A stretch of 64,000 bases of DNA from Aeriscardovia sp. (GTDB taxonomy: Bacteria > Actinomycetota > Actinomycetes > Actinomycetales > Bifidobacteriaceae), in assembly GCA_017538895.1 (NCBI GenBank), contig JAFYHY010000097.1:1-64000 (forward strand), written 5' to 3'. The position numbers were made by a program, and so were the translations under genes. Within the stretch, counting starts at the first letter, position 1. Each line of letters starts with the position of its first letter. A model generated the notes under the pieces. The model was not told the origin of the DNA. It saw only the letters and a program-made list of their open reading frames with translations, and made no database searches. Below, piece by piece: positions 26,468 through 36,529 of the stretch.

Positions 26468-28612
26468 TCACTCGCCACGCTGTGCTTTGATGATTTCGTC
26501 AGAAACGTTCTTTGGAACCTCTGAGTAAGAATCCATCTGCATGCTGTAGACAGCACGTCCCTGTGTCTTGGAACGAAGATCGCCGATGTAACCGAACATC
26601 TCTGCCAGTGGTACCTTAGCGTCAATGACCTTGACACCAGCTGCATCAGTCATCTGATCGATACGACCACGACGAGAGTTCAAATCACCAATAACATCAC
26701 CCATGTACTCTTCTGGAGTACGAACTTCAACAGCCATGATTGGCTCAAGAATAACTGGGGATGCCTTTGGTGCTGCTTCCTTGAAGGCCATAGATCCTGC
26801 GACCTTGAAGGCCATTTCAGAAGAATCAACTGGGTGCATCTGACCATCGATAAGTTCGGCTTTAACACCGACAACTGGGTATCCAGCTAAGATACCAGAC
26901 TCCATAGCTTCCTTGACACCAGCCTCAACGGATGGAATGAATTCGCCAGAAATAGCGCCACCGGTAATCTTGTCAATGAAGACAAAGTCTTTACCTGCTT
27001 CTTCTGGGTTGGATTCATCAATTGGCATGAAGTTCATTTGGACTTTAGCGAACTGACCAGAACCACCAGTCTGCTTCTTGTGAGTATAAGTGTATTCCAT
27101 CACTGGCTTACGAATAGTCTCACGGTAGGCAACCTGTGGCTTACCAACGTTGCATTCAACGTGGAATTCACGACGCATACGATCAACGATGATATCGAGC
27201 TGGAGCTCACCCATACCAGAAATGAGGGTTTGGCCAGATTCTTGATCGGTCTTAACCTGGAAGGTTGGATCTTCATCAGCAAGACGAGCTAATGCGATAC
27301 CCATCTTTTCCTGATCAGCCTTGGACTTTGGCTCAACTGCGATCTGAATAACTGGATCTGGGAAGGTCATGGATTCAAGGCAAATTGGGTTAGCAACATC
27401 GCACAAGGTATCGCCTGTGCTGACATTCTTCAAACCGACAAATGCGTAGATGTTACCAGCGGTAGCTACATCGACTGGGATTTCCTTAGATGAATGCATC
27501 TGGAAGAGCTTACCAACGCGTTCACGCTTATCCTTGTTTGCATTGAGAATGGTGTCGCCTGGCTTGATAGAACCAGAGTAAACACGAACATAAATAAGCT
27601 TTCCATAGAATGGGTGTACTGCAATCTTGAAAGCAAGCGCGCTGAATGGATCTTCAGCAGTTGGCTTACGATCAATTTCGACAGACTCATTGCCTGGTTC
27701 GTAACCGCGAATTGCTGGAACATCCTCTGGGCTTGGAAGATAATCGACAACAGCATCCAACATTGGCTGAACACCCTTGTCCTTGAAAGCAGATCCGCAG
27801 AAGACTGGGTAAGCTTGGGAAGTAATGGTGAGTTGACGTACACCGTTACGGATTTCTTCTTCGCTTAATTCGCCAGTTTCGAAGTACTTGTTCATTAAGT
27901 CTTCAGAAGTTTCTGCAACAGCTTCAACAAGTTCAGTACGATATTTCTCGGAGATTTCTTTTAAGTCTTCAGGAATATCAGTGACGTCGTAGTGAGCACC
28001 TTGATCAGACTTCTTGACGTCTCCTGCCCAGACGTAGGCCTTCATACGAACAAGATCAACAACACCATTGAAGTCGTTCTCAGATCCGATTGGGATTTGC
28101 ATAACAAGTGGGCGTGCGCCTAACTTTTCCTTAATGGTATTAACAGAATAGAAGAAGTTAGCACCAAGCTTATCCATCTTGTTAATAAAGCAAATGCGTG
28201 GAACGTTGTACTTATCAGCCTGACGCCAAACGGTTTCAGACTGTGGCTCAACGCCTTCCTTTGCATCGAATACTGCAACAGCACCATCGAGAACACGAAG
28301 AGAACGTTCTACTTCTGCAGTGAAGTCGACGTGGCCTGGGGTATCAATGATGTTGATCTGATAACGATCTTCTGGATCATGAGACTGACGGTTCCAGAAG
28401 CAGGTAATAGCAGCGGAGGTAATAGTAATACCGCGTTCCTTTTCCTGATCCATCCAGTCCATGGTGGAATCACCATCATGGGTTTCGCCAATCTTGTAGT
28501 TGACGCCCGTGTAGAACAGAATTCGTTCGGTCGTCGTTGTCTTTCCAGCATCGATGTGTGCCATGATGCCGATATTGCGAATTTGGTTCAAATCCGTAAG
28601 CACATCTGCCAT
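26468..28612 (-). CDS. fusA: Elongation factor G
   Basis: A 714-residue EF-G, the translocation GTPase. G1 [20 protein letters not shown]3 DTPGHVDF, G4 NKMDKLGA, and the five-domain layout through the C-terminal [14 protein letters not shown] are complete. Length is typical. It starts 27 bp after rpsG. A second EF-G copy cannot be excluded outside the window. Confidence 0.98.
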   Translation of the reverse strand: MADVLTDLNQIRNIGIMAHIDAGKTTTTERILFYTGVNYKIGETHDGDSTMDWMDQEKERGITITSAAITCFWNRQSHDPEDRYQINIIDTPGHVDFTAEVERSLRVLDGAVAVFDAKEGVEPQSETVWRQADKYNVPRICFINKMDKLGANFFYSVNTIKEKLGARPLVMQIPIGSENDFNGVVDLVRMKAYVWAGDVKKSDQGAHYDVTDIPEDLKEISEKYRTELVEAVAETSEDLMNKYFETGELSEEEIRNGVRQLTITSQAYPVFCGSAFKDKGVQPMLDAVVDYLPSPEDVPAIRGYEPGNESVEIDRKPTAEDPFSALAFKIAVHPFYGKLIYVRVYSGSIKPGDTILNANKDKRERVGKLFQMHSSKEIPVDVATAGNIYAFVGLKNVSTGDTLCDVANPICLESMTFPDPVIQIAVEPKSKADQEKMGIALARLADEDPTFQVKTDQESGQTLISGMGELQLDIIVDRMRREFHVECNVGKPQVAYRETIRKPVMEYTYTHKKQTGGSGQFAKVQMNFMPIDESNPEEAGKDFVFIDKITGGAISGEFIPSVEAGVKEAMESGILAGYPVVGVKAELIDGQMHPVDSSEMAFKVAGSMAFKEAAPKASPVILEPIMAVEVRTPEEYMGDVIGDLNSRRGRIDQMTDAAGVKVIDAKVPLAEMFGYIGDLRSKTQGRAVYSMQMDSYSEVPKNVSDEIIKAQRGE

Positions 28613-28639
28613 AGTTAATCCCCTAATTTACCGAACGAA

Positions 28640-29110
28640 TTACCAACGATAGTGAGCGAAGGCGCGGTTAGCCTCAGCCATCTTGTGGGTATCTTCACGA
28701 CGCTTAACTGCTGCACCTAAGCCATTGGAAGCATCGAGGATCTCGTTGGCGAGACGCTCTGCCATGGTCTTTTCACGACGAAGACGGCTGTAGTCAGTGA
28801 GCCAACGAAGAGAGAGGGTGTTTGCACGGGATGGGCGAACTTCAACAGGAACCTGATAAGTTGCGCCACCAACACGGCGGGAACGAACCTCAAGAGTTGG
28901 GCGGATGTTCTCAAGAGCACGCTTGAGAACTGCTACTGGTTCTTGATCAGTCTTAGCTTTGACTTGGTCAAGAGCGGTATAAACGATCTTTTCTGCGACG
29001 GACTTCTTGCCATCGAGAAGAATCTTGTTGATCAGCTGGGCGACAACGGTAGAACCGTAGATCGGATCAGGCTGAACGATATGTTTCTTTGCTGGTCCTT
29101 TACGCGACAT
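28640..29110 (-). CDS. rpsG: 30S ribosomal protein S7
   Basis: A 156-residue S7, the primary binder of the 16S 3' domain. It begins [20 protein letters not shown] and has the basic arm region [17 protein letters not shown] with [19 protein letters not shown]. Its ATG overlaps the rpsL stop by one base (TAATG), so the two are translationally coupled. Confidence 0.98.
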   Translation of the reverse strand: MSRKGPAKKHIVQPDPIYGSTVVAQLINKILLDGKKSVAEKIVYTALDQVKAKTDQEPVAVLKRALENIRPTLEVRSRRVGGATYQVPVEVRPSRANTLSLRWLTDYSRLRREKTMAERLANEILDASNGLGAAVKRREDTHKMAEANRAFAHYRW

Positions 29111-29481
29111 TACTTAGCCTTCTTTGCTCCGTAGAGGGAACGACCCTGCTTACGATCTTTAACACCTTGTGTATCAAGTGCACCACGAACGACGTGATAA
29201 CGTACACCTGGGAGATCCTTAACACGACCACCACGAACAAGAACGATGGAGTGTTCCTGAAGATTGTGGCCTTCACCTGGGATATATGCAGTTACTTCGA
29301 TGCCAGAACTAAGCCTGACACGAGCAACCTTACGTAATGCGGAATTTGGCTTCTTAGGTGTGGTGGTATAAACACGTGTGCACACACCGCGGCGCAGAGG
29401 GCTTCCCTTGAGCGCCAAAGTCTTGGACTTCTTGGTCTTCGGCTTACGTCCGAAACGGACAAGCTGCTGAATAGTTGGCAC
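29110..29481 (-). CDS. rpsL: 30S ribosomal protein S12
   Basis: A 123-residue S12, part of the decoding centre. The GTG start at 29481 gives the family N-terminus [14 protein letters not shown]; a longer frame exists but is unlikely. GGAG lies 7 bases upstream. The streptomycin-determining lysines are both wild type ([11 protein letters not shown] and [12 protein letters not shown]), so no S12-based resistance is predicted. It is the first gene of the str operon, behind a leader of about 200 nt. Confidence 0.97.
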   Translation of the reverse strand: MPTIQQLVRFGRKPKTKKSKTLALKGSPLRRGVCTRVYTTTPKKPNSALRKVARVRLSSGIEVTAYIPGEGHNLQEHSIVLVRGGRVKDLPGVRYHVVRGALDTQGVKDRKQGRSLYGAKKAK

Positions 29482-29679
29482 TTTGTGACTCCGATTCAAA
29501 TAAATGTTTATCGATGTCCCGAACCGCTACGCTGCACGCTGGGACTCCTCGTCTATCGGAGTTCATCAGCCAACAGTCCACCGGCTCGATGGTCTGACAT
29601 TATTGCTAAATCTATAAATAACATCAAAATGTCTTACAGTTATGCAAATAGGCAACCCTTTTGCACTGTAAAACATACC
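29482..29679 (-). promoter_or_regulatory. Long 5' leader of the str operon
   Basis: About 200 nt lie between the predicted promoter and rpsL. The part nearest rpsL (29510-29600) is clearly more GC-rich than other intergenic DNA here and has short self-complementary stretches, for example around GACTCC/GGAGTT (29553-29574). This suggests a structured leader, perhaps for S7 or S12 feedback. The open frames inside it look accidental. Confidence 0.4.
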
Positions 29680-29685
29680 TTCAGT

Positions 29686-29714
29686 ATCATAGCATACCCT
29701 TTACCCATCACCAA
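29686..29714 (-). promoter_or_regulatory. Promoter of the rpsL-rpsG-fusA-tuf operon
   Basis: On the minus strand TTGGTG (29709-29714) is followed after 17 bp by an extended -10, TGCTATGAT (core 29686-29691). It is the best promoter in the 354-bp gap between rpsL and the divergent PP2C gene. The rest of the gap (29715-29835) is AT-rich and must hold the PP2C promoter, for which a weak TTCTTA-N16-TAAAAT pair near 29760-29787 is a candidate. Confidence 0.6.
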
Positions 29715-29835
29715 TTTCTGTACGTGTAATTCTTTATAACGAATTTTCTATAAAAATATTCTTAAATCTATTTACTTTTCTAAAATGGCGTAGAGTCAGT
29801 TATATAAATAACAGTCCAGAAATAATGGTGGCATT

Positions 29836-30807
29836 ATGACACAGGTAACAATCCAAAAATTTGAAGATACGACTATTGGTTTAAAACGTCGTGATAATCA
29901 AGATTCTTATCTATCAGAATCTGGGTTGTATCTTGTTGCTGATGGCATGGGCGGTGGCGTTGGTGGACAATTGGCTAGTTCAACAGCAATATCCTGTTTC
30001 CATCGTCTTCGTAATGCTCCTATCCGTAGCAGAGCAATGATTGAAAGTTGTATCCGTGAAGCACAACAACGTGTCGAAGCGATTGGTGAAGAAAAAGGTG
30101 CTATTGCAGGAACAACTCTTACTGGATTAATCCTCAAAGATATGGATTTAAATAACCAGGAAGATAATTCGTGGTATGTCATTAACATTGGTGATTCTCG
30201 AACTTATCATTTATCAAGCTTAACGAACGGATCTGGTTGGGATATGACAACCTTTTCCCAACTGACGCATGATCATTCTCAACGTCAGCAAGCTATTGAT
30301 TCAGGAAAGATGCTACCGAATGAAGCGAAACGTCTCATTCCACGTAATATCATTACGCAAGCTATTGGATCGCCAGATGGTGTACAGCCAGATTTCTTTA
30401 AAGCAGATTTAGAAGGTCGTTTCATCATGTGCTCAGATGGCATTTATGGAATGATTGATGAGACTCAAATGGCTCTTTTATGCAGCCAAAATGTGACACC
30501 GGAAACTGTTGTTAGGAATCTGATTGATGCGGCACTTGATGCTGGTGGAGATGATAATGCGACAGTCATCATTGTTGATATCAAAGAAGATCAAAATGCT
30601 ATTGATCCATTTACTGCTTTTCCTGAAGAGATAGAATCAACTGAGGAGATTCATGTTCCTCGTGAATGGCAAGCATCGCGTTTATCTCCAGAGGAAGATA
30701 TTGATTCGATGAATGACTATACCTTGGAAAATCTGCGTGTTCAGGCAGCTCTATCCACGCCAAACAATCAGACTGATGATGCCGATATAGTTGAAATAGA
30801 AGAATAA
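29836..30807 (+). CDS. PP2C-family Ser/Thr protein phosphatase
   Basis: A 323-residue metal-dependent phosphatase. Metal and phosphate residues are all in place: RRDNQDS, VADGMGG, NIGDSRTYHL, LTHDHS, MCSDGIYGMI and DDNATVI. The catalytic domain covers about residues 5-245; an acidic tail of about 75 residues with no membrane helix follows, so unlike mycobacterial PstP it is soluble. GGTGG precedes the ATG. It is followed by an LRV protein after 64 bp and faces an FHA gene, which suggests a small Ser/Thr phosphorylation module, but no kinase is adjacent. Confidence 0.92.
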   Translation: MTQVTIQKFEDTTIGLKRRDNQDSYLSESGLYLVADGMGGGVGGQLASSTAISCFHRLRNAPIRSRAMIESCIREAQQRVEAIGEEKGAIAGTTLTGLILKDMDLNNQEDNSWYVINIGDSRTYHLSSLTNGSGWDMTTFSQLTHDHSQRQQAIDSGKMLPNEAKRLIPRNIITQAIGSPDGVQPDFFKADLEGRFIMCSDGIYGMIDETQMALLCSQNVTPETVVRNLIDAALDAGGDDNATVIIVDIKEDQNAIDPFTAFPEEIESTEEIHVPREWQASRLSPEEDIDSMNDYTLENLRVQAALSTPNNQTDDADIVEIEE

Positions 30808-30871
30808 TTCTTTTATTTATAATTAATGTCAGAAGAACAATAATCAGCAACAATATAAGAAAGAGTAAATA

Positions 30872-31645
30872 ATGGTTGATTATGATTCTGCAGCTCAAGC
30901 AGTTCAAGATAAAAATGCTGATCCTGCATTTCTTGCATTAATTGCATATGAAAACCCTGACTTTGGTCCTAATGTTGCTGCACATCCACGTGCTTATCCA
31001 GGTCTTTTAGCATGGCTTGCTAAATTTGGTTCTCCTGAAGCAAAACGCATTGTAGCACAGCGTATTAGTGGTTTACCAATTAATGCATCAATACTTGAAC
31101 GTGAACCGCGAAATCCTTCTCAACTTGCTACTTTATCTTCTGAGATAAAAGAACAGTCATCATCATCATCACCTTCTCTTGAATCTGTTAAAAAGGATGA
31201 TGATGCAAAAAGTGATGTCAATGTCTCATTCCAGTCTTCTCAACCAGTAGAGCGGATAGAACCTGAAGAAAAAAATACTGTTCAACAATTATCTAATGTC
31301 AACAAGGAAACTGATAACGCAGCAACAAGTGAGAACTCTGATAAGAGAGAAGTATCATCAGATACCAATACTCGTGAGACCATTGATACGCCTCACGATA
31401 AGGAATCTACTGGCGATGATGCTTCACAGCAGCTTGTTGATTTGAATTCGATTGAAGTCAATGGGTATACCGCAGCACAAGCTATTGATCCTGATACTCC
31501 TTTAATGATGCAGCATGATATTGCGCAAGATGCGCCAGAGTTACGGCCATATCTTGCTCGTAATCCAAATTTGTATAGTGAATTACTTACATGGTTACAA
31601 TCATTGGACAATCCTCAAATTAATCAAGCTTTAAAAGAGCGATAA
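30872..31645 (+). CDS. Protein with two LRV (leucine-rich variant) modules
   Basis: A 257-residue protein with one helical module at each end, about residues 7-65 and 197-255. Both share AAQA at the start, IA..P...P..A..P..Y..LL.WL in the middle and a terminal Pro/Arg-containing helix, so they are an internal duplication. They resemble the leucine-rich variant repeats common in bifidobacterial proteins. The 125-residue linker is rich in Ser, Asp, Glu and Thr and looks disordered. No signal peptide or membrane helix is present. It is probably co-transcribed with the PP2C gene; its Ser/Thr-rich linker could be a phosphorylation target (inference). Confidence 0.7.
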   Translation: MVDYDSAAQAVQDKNADPAFLALIAYENPDFGPNVAAHPRAYPGLLAWLAKFGSPEAKRIVAQRISGLPINASILEREPRNPSQLATLSSEIKEQSSSSSPSLESVKKDDDAKSDVNVSFQSSQPVERIEPEEKNTVQQLSNVNKETDNAATSENSDKREVSSDTNTRETIDTPHDKESTGDDASQQLVDLNSIEVNGYTAAQAIDPDTPLMMQHDIAQDAPELRPYLARNPNLYSELLTWLQSLDNPQINQALKER

Positions 31646-31656
31646 GATCTTTCTGA

Positions 31657-32238
31657 TTAATTTCTTCTACGATGTAACACCGTCACATCGTAAAATTCGT
31701 CACCGATGCGTAGTAGATCATTGTTACGTAATTCTTGCGGGTTACCTGCAGAAGCTTGTATTTCATGATCTTTCTCGATGATATAGGTTCCGTTCATTGA
31801 ATTAAGATCTTCAACAAGTACGCGTCCTTGATCATCGAAATAAATAGCAGCATGGTTTCGTGATACTGTTCGTGTGGAATCAACTATTTTGATTATGTCA
31901 ATTGGTAATTCTGTATTAATACTTGGCTTACGACCAAGGATACAATCTTTGTGAACAGTAATTGTTTGTCCGCTGGTTCGATTGTGAAGTGTCAATATGG
32001 CAACTGATTGCTTAAGTTGATTAGATTCTCCTTGAGAAGATTCACCCAGCGTTTTAGTATGAGCATTATCACGCATCACTGGTGGTGCATATGAACGTAA
32101 TGGTTCACCAGCATCATCAAGACCATGTTCTCTGCCCCAAGCGAAATCTTCTAGATACCATCCAAAAATTGGGGGTTCTGGATAAGGATATGACTTTGTT
32201 TGATTGGCAGACGACTCTTCACTATCTTCAGAAACCAC
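31657..32238 (-). CDS. FHA-domain protein
   Basis: A 193-residue soluble protein. The C-terminal FHA domain (about residues 90-190) keeps the phosphothreonine-binding set: LGRKP, SRNHA and NSMNGT. The N-terminal 80 residues are Pro/Tyr/acid-rich (PYPEPPIFGWYLEDFAWG) and of unknown role. FHA domains read phospho-Thr marks, so the PP2C gene encoded opposite may act on the same marks. It converges with the LRV gene with only 11 bp between the stops and no obvious terminator. Confidence 0.88.
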   Translation of the reverse strand: MVSEDSEESSANQTKSYPYPEPPIFGWYLEDFAWGREHGLDDAGEPLRSYAPPVMRDNAHTKTLGESSQGESNQLKQSVAILTLHNRTSGQTITVHKDCILGRKPSINTELPIDIIKIVDSTRTVSRNHAAIYFDDQGRVLVEDLNSMNGTYIIEKDHEIQASAGNPQELRNNDLLRIGDEFYDVTVLHRRRN

Positions 32239-32301
32239 TGTGAACCTACTTCATCGAAAATTTTCTTTATTTCAGGAGAAATAACTTATTTTCCATTGTA
32301 A

Positions 32302-32339
32302 GCAAAAAGGCCTAACCATAATTCATGGTTAGGCCTTTT
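32302..32339 (-). terminator. Terminator of rpoB-rpoC
   Basis: Perfect 15-bp stem (32305-32319 with 32325-32339), 5-base loop, then five T on the minus strand. It begins 18 bp after the rpoC stop. Confidence 0.9.
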
Positions 32340-32357
32340 CTACTGACTATTTTCTAA

Positions 32358-35300
32358 TCATTCTGTTTCTTGAGAAGAATCGTCAGATCCATCGATATCG
32401 TCAAGATTGATGGAATCAATGTCATCAGTCAAGAAATCATTGTCTTCAAGATCATCACCAAGGCTGAGGTCACCGAAGTCAATTTGGCTGAAATCAACAT
32501 TGGACAAATCTTGATCGCTAATATCGTTCAAACCATCGGAGTTATCACCCAGACCGAAGCTTGGATAGATTGTTTCGCGAATGACTTTATCAGGTTCAAC
32601 CTTAGCGTCACGATAACGAGCTAAACCAGTACCAGCTGGAATGATCTTACCGATAATGACGTTCTCTTTAAGACCACGAAGTCCATCTTCTTTGCTTTCA
32701 AGTGCAGCTTCAGTGAGGACACGTGTTGTCTCCTGGAAGGAAGCAGCAGAAAGCCAAGAATCAGTAGCCAGAGATGCTTTGGTAATACCAAGAAGTTCTG
32801 GACGTCCAGCAGCTGGCTTGAGATGCTTGGAAACCATTTCCTTGTTCAAGCGTGAGAATTCATTGCGATCAACAAGTTCTCCTGGTAACAAGGAGGTGTC
32901 GCCAGAGTCGATCACAGTAACACGGCGAATCATCTGGTGAACAATAACTTCGATGTGCTTATCGTGAATACCAACGCCCTGTGAACGGTAAACATCGTGA
33001 ACACCGTTAACAATGTTCAATTCAGCAGCATGAACTCCGAGAATGCGGAGAACTTTCTTTGGATCGACAGAACCTTCAACCAATTGTGTACCGGCTTCAA
33101 TATGGTCACCATTGTGAACCACAAGTGGAGCACGACGTGTAGTGAGATAGGTAATTGGTTTAACAGTTTGGTCATCTGGGATCAGTGTGACAGCGCGTCC
33201 GCTCTCAGAATCGTCAACTTGAACCAAACCTGGATACTCTGCAATTGGAGCTTCACCCTTTGGTGTGCGTGCTTCAAAAAGCTCGGTAACACGTGGAAGA
33301 CCTTGTGTAATATCCGATGCAGAAGCAACACCACCGGAATGGAAGGAACGAAGAGTCAACTGTGTACCAGGTTCACCAATGGATTGTGCAGCGACAATAC
33401 CGACTGCTTCACCAATATCGACCAAGGTATTTGTTGCCAGTGACCATCCATAGCATAATGCGCAAACACCGTTCTTGGATTCGCAGGTAAGAACAGAACG
33501 AACTTTAACCTGTTCAATACCATGTTCTACTAAGAAGGCGATGTCTTCCATGCTTAGTGCGTCATCACGATGCATAAGGACTTCATCTGGATGTGTAGGA
33601 TCCATAATGTCTTCAGCAAGCATGCGTGAATAGGCAGATCCGTCAGCAAACTTTGCAACGGATAGGCTGCCATCTTCGTTACGCTCGCCAATGGTAATCA
33701 TGATACCGCGCTTGGTGCCACAATCATGTTCACGAACAATAACATCCTGAGATACATCAACAAGTCGCCGTGTCAGATAACCAGATTCAGCTGTACGTAA
33801 TGCAGTATCTGCAAGACCTTTACGTGCACCGTGCTGGGAGATGAAGTATTCCAGTGTAGATAAGCCATCATGATAGTTGGACTTAACTGGTCGAGGAATA
33901 ATTTCACCCTTAGGGTTAGACACTAAGCCTCGCATAGCGGCGATCTGACGAATCTGCATCCAGTTACCACGTGCACCAGAGCGAACCATGATGTTGAGGT
34001 CGTTATCTGGAGAGAAGTTCTCTTCCATGCGATCTGCAACAGCATCGGTGCATTCAGTCCACAAATTAATGGTTTCTTGACGACGCTCTTCATCAGTAAG
34101 AAGACCCATAGCATATTGCTGGGTAATAGCATCAGCTTGCTTCTCATAGTTGCGGATGATCTCTGTGCGCTCTGGTGGAATCTCAATATCAGAGAAGGCG
34201 ATGGTAACACCTGCCCATGGAGCGCGAGTGAAGCCCATGTCCTTCAACGCATCAAGGGTTGCTGTTGTCTGAGCTGTTGAGTAATGCAAAGCAATATTAT
34301 CAACGATCTTAGAAAGCAATCCCTTAGGAACTTGCTCGTTGATGAATGGATAATCAACTGGCAAGCATGAGTTGAATAAGAGACGTCCGTAGTTTGTTGC
34401 GAAGAGGTATCCGCCATCGGCAAGACGTTCTTCGTGAACAACAGAAGGTTGACCTGGTGCTGGGTTGACAACACGCAATTCTCCTGGTTCCCAATTCTTT
34501 GGAAGGACAAAGTCCTGTGGCATACGAATAAGAACCTTAGACTGCATATCAATCTCACCAAGGTCAAGTGCCATGCGAGCTTCTTCAACAGAGCTGAAGA
34601 CGCGGCCTTGTCCTTTGGCATCAGGAATTGTTGGGAAGTGGTGGTCTCCATTTGGATGCTCCGCATAGTAGACCTTCTTTGCCTCTTCAATTTCCTTTTG
34701 CTCTTCGTCAATGGTGACAGTTAACCAGTACAGACCCAAAATCATATCCTGGGATGGCATAGTAACTGTGTGACCATCAGCTGGCTTCAAGATGTTGTTT
34801 GAAGCGAGCATCAAGTTACGTGCTTCTGCTTGTGCCTCTACAGATAATGGTAGATGGACAGCCATCTGATCACCATCGAAATCTGCGTTGAATGGTGCGC
34901 AGGCTAATGGTGGGAGATGAATTGCGTTACCTTCAACCAACACTGGTTCAAATGCTTCGATAGAGAGACGGTGAAGTGTAGGAGCACGGTTCAAAAGAAC
35001 TGGGTGCTCTTTAATAACTTCTGCTAAAACGTCCCAAACATTTGAGTCTGCACGATCGATAAGACGCTTTGCACTGCGGATATTTTGAGCAAATCCTAAA
35101 TCAACCAAACGTTTAATGACGAATGGTTTGAAGAGCTCTAATGCCATTGGTTTTGGCAAACCGCACTGATGCATACGTAATTCAGGTCCGACAACAATAA
35201 CGGAACGGCCAGAGTAATCAACACGCTTACCTAAGAGGTTCTGACGGAAACGTCCCTGCTTACCTTTGAGCATGTCAGAAAGCGACTTTAATGGGCGGTT

Positions 35301-36485
35301 AGAAGCACCAGTTACAGGACGACCACGACGACCATTATCGAATAGTGCATCAACTGCTTCCTGAAGCATACGTTTTTCGTTGTTCAGCATAATCTCTGGA
35401 GCACCTAACTGGATTAAGCGCTTCAGACGGTTATTACGGTTAATAACACGACGATATAAATCGTTCAAATCAGAGGTAGCAAAGCGGCCACCATCCAACT
35501 GAATCATTGGTCGAAGGTCTGGTGGAATAACTGGAATTGCATCAAGAACCATAGCAACTGGTGAGTTACCTGTATTCAAGAATGCATCAACAACCTTCAA
35601 TCGCTTTAATGCACGAGCCTTACGTTGGCCTGTGCTGGTTTTAATGGTTTGACGCAATTCAGCATCTGCGGACTTCAGATCGAAGTCTTGTAAACGCTTC
35701 TTAATTGCTTCAGCGCCCATGGAGCCTTCGAAGTATTCACCATAGCGATCTTCCATTTCACGCCATAGATCAACATCACCTTCCATTTCACCAGGTTCAA
35801 GTGATTGGAAGCGGTCCCATACAGAATTCAGGCGCTGAATCTGTCCATCGTAACGCTTACGGATTTGTGCTTGATCACGTTCAGCTGACTTACGAACTTT
35901 GCTGAGCGCAGCACCTTTAATGCCTTCTTGCTCAAGTTCAGATAAATCAGCTTCGAGTTTCTTTGCACGCTCTTCGATCTCGTTATCGCGACGTCGAGCC
36001 AAACTGCTCAATTCGAGGTCTAATTCGCTACGAAGATCTGGAAGATCTTGGTGGCGTTGTTCTGCATTAACTCCAGTAACCATGTAGGCAGCGAAGTAAA
36101 TGACTTTCTCCAAATCTTTTGGAGAAATATCGAGCAGATATCCGAGACGTGATGGAACACCCTTGAAATACCAAATGTGAGTTACTGGAACAGCAAGTTC
36201 GATATGACCCATGCGTTCACGACGAACACGGGATCGTGTTACTTCTACTCCGCAACGTTCACACACAATGCCCTTGAAACGAACACGCTTATATTTACCG
36301 CATGCGCATTCCCAGTCACGTGTTGGTCCGAAGACCTGTTCGCTGAACAGACCTTCTTTCTCAGGTTTGAGAGTTCTGTAATTAATAGTTTCTGGCTTTT
36401 TGACCTCGCCATGGCTCCAACGATGAATATCGTCAGTTGTTGCCATGCCGATTCTCAGCTTATGGAATTGATTAACGTCGAGCAC
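32358..36485 (-). CDS. rpoC: RNA polymerase beta' subunit
   Basis: A 1375-residue beta'. The N-terminal zinc site is CACGKY...CERCG, the catalytic Mg motif [12 protein letters not shown], the second zinc site [17 protein letters not shown], and the trigger-loop and C-terminal clamp regions are complete. The GTG at 36485 gives the start [13 protein letters not shown], fitting actinobacterial beta'. After GTGLARYRD the protein continues for about 65 residues with mostly Asp, Ser and Leu (about 1310-1375), an acidic tail similar in nature to that of omega. It follows rpoB by 44 bp. Confidence 0.98.
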   Translation of the reverse strand: MLDVNQFHKLRIGMATTDDIHRWSHGEVKKPETINYRTLKPEKEGLFSEQVFGPTRDWECACGKYKRVRFKGIVCERCGVEVTRSRVRRERMGHIELAVPVTHIWYFKGVPSRLGYLLDISPKDLEKVIYFAAYMVTGVNAEQRHQDLPDLRSELDLELSSLARRRDNEIEERAKKLEADLSELEQEGIKGAALSKVRKSAERDQAQIRKRYDGQIQRLNSVWDRFQSLEPGEMEGDVDLWREMEDRYGEYFEGSMGAEAIKKRLQDFDLKSADAELRQTIKTSTGQRKARALKRLKVVDAFLNTGNSPVAMVLDAIPVIPPDLRPMIQLDGGRFATSDLNDLYRRVINRNNRLKRLIQLGAPEIMLNNEKRMLQEAVDALFDNGRRGRPVTGASNRPLKSLSDMLKGKQGRFRQNLLGKRVDYSGRSVIVVGPELRMHQCGLPKPMALELFKPFVIKRLVDLGFAQNIRSAKRLIDRADSNVWDVLAEVIKEHPVLLNRAPTLHRLSIEAFEPVLVEGNAIHLPPLACAPFNADFDGDQMAVHLPLSVEAQAEARNLMLASNNILKPADGHTVTMPSQDMILGLYWLTVTIDEEQKEIEEAKKVYYAEHPNGDHHFPTIPDAKGQGRVFSSVEEARMALDLGEIDMQSKVLIRMPQDFVLPKNWEPGELRVVNPAPGQPSVVHEERLADGGYLFATNYGRLLFNSCLPVDYPFINEQVPKGLLSKIVDNIALHYSTAQTTATLDALKDMGFTRAPWAGVTIAFSDIEIPPERTEIIRNYEKQADAITQQYAMGLLTDEERRQETINLWTECTDAVADRMEENFSPDNDLNIMVRSGARGNWMQIRQIAAMRGLVSNPKGEIIPRPVKSNYHDGLSTLEYFISQHGARKGLADTALRTAESGYLTRRLVDVSQDVIVREHDCGTKRGIMITIGERNEDGSLSVAKFADGSAYSRMLAEDIMDPTHPDEVLMHRDDALSMEDIAFLVEHGIEQVKVRSVLTCESKNGVCALCYGWSLATNTLVDIGEAVGIVAAQSIGEPGTQLTLRSFHSGGVASASDITQGLPRVTELFEARTPKGEAPIAEYPGLVQVDDSESGRAVTLIPDDQTVKPITYLTTRRAPLVVHNGDHIEAGTQLVEGSVDPKKVLRILGVHAAELNIVNGVHDVYRSQGVGIHDKHIEVIVHQMIRRVTVIDSGDTSLLPGELVDRNEFSRLNKEMVSKHLKPAAGRPELLGITKASLATDSWLSAASFQETTRVLTEAALESKEDGLRGLKENVIIGKIIPAGTGLARYRDAKVEPDKVIRETIYPSFGLGDNSDGLNDISDQDLSNVDFSQIDFGDLSLGDDLEDNDFLTDDIDSINLDDIDGSDDSSQETE

Positions 36486-36529
36486 TATACCCTGCCTGTC
36501 GTTTGTCTTGATAAATCCTGCTGACCATG

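Noticed and set aside
29485-29739. 84-residue frame in the gap between rpsL and the PP2C gene
   Set aside because: It covers the predicted str promoter and leader on the other strand and has no protein-like features.
30611-30907. 98-residue Leu/Ile-rich minus-strand frame
   Set aside because: Antisense to the PP2C tail and intergenic AT-rich DNA; the hydrophobic run comes from AT-rich composition.
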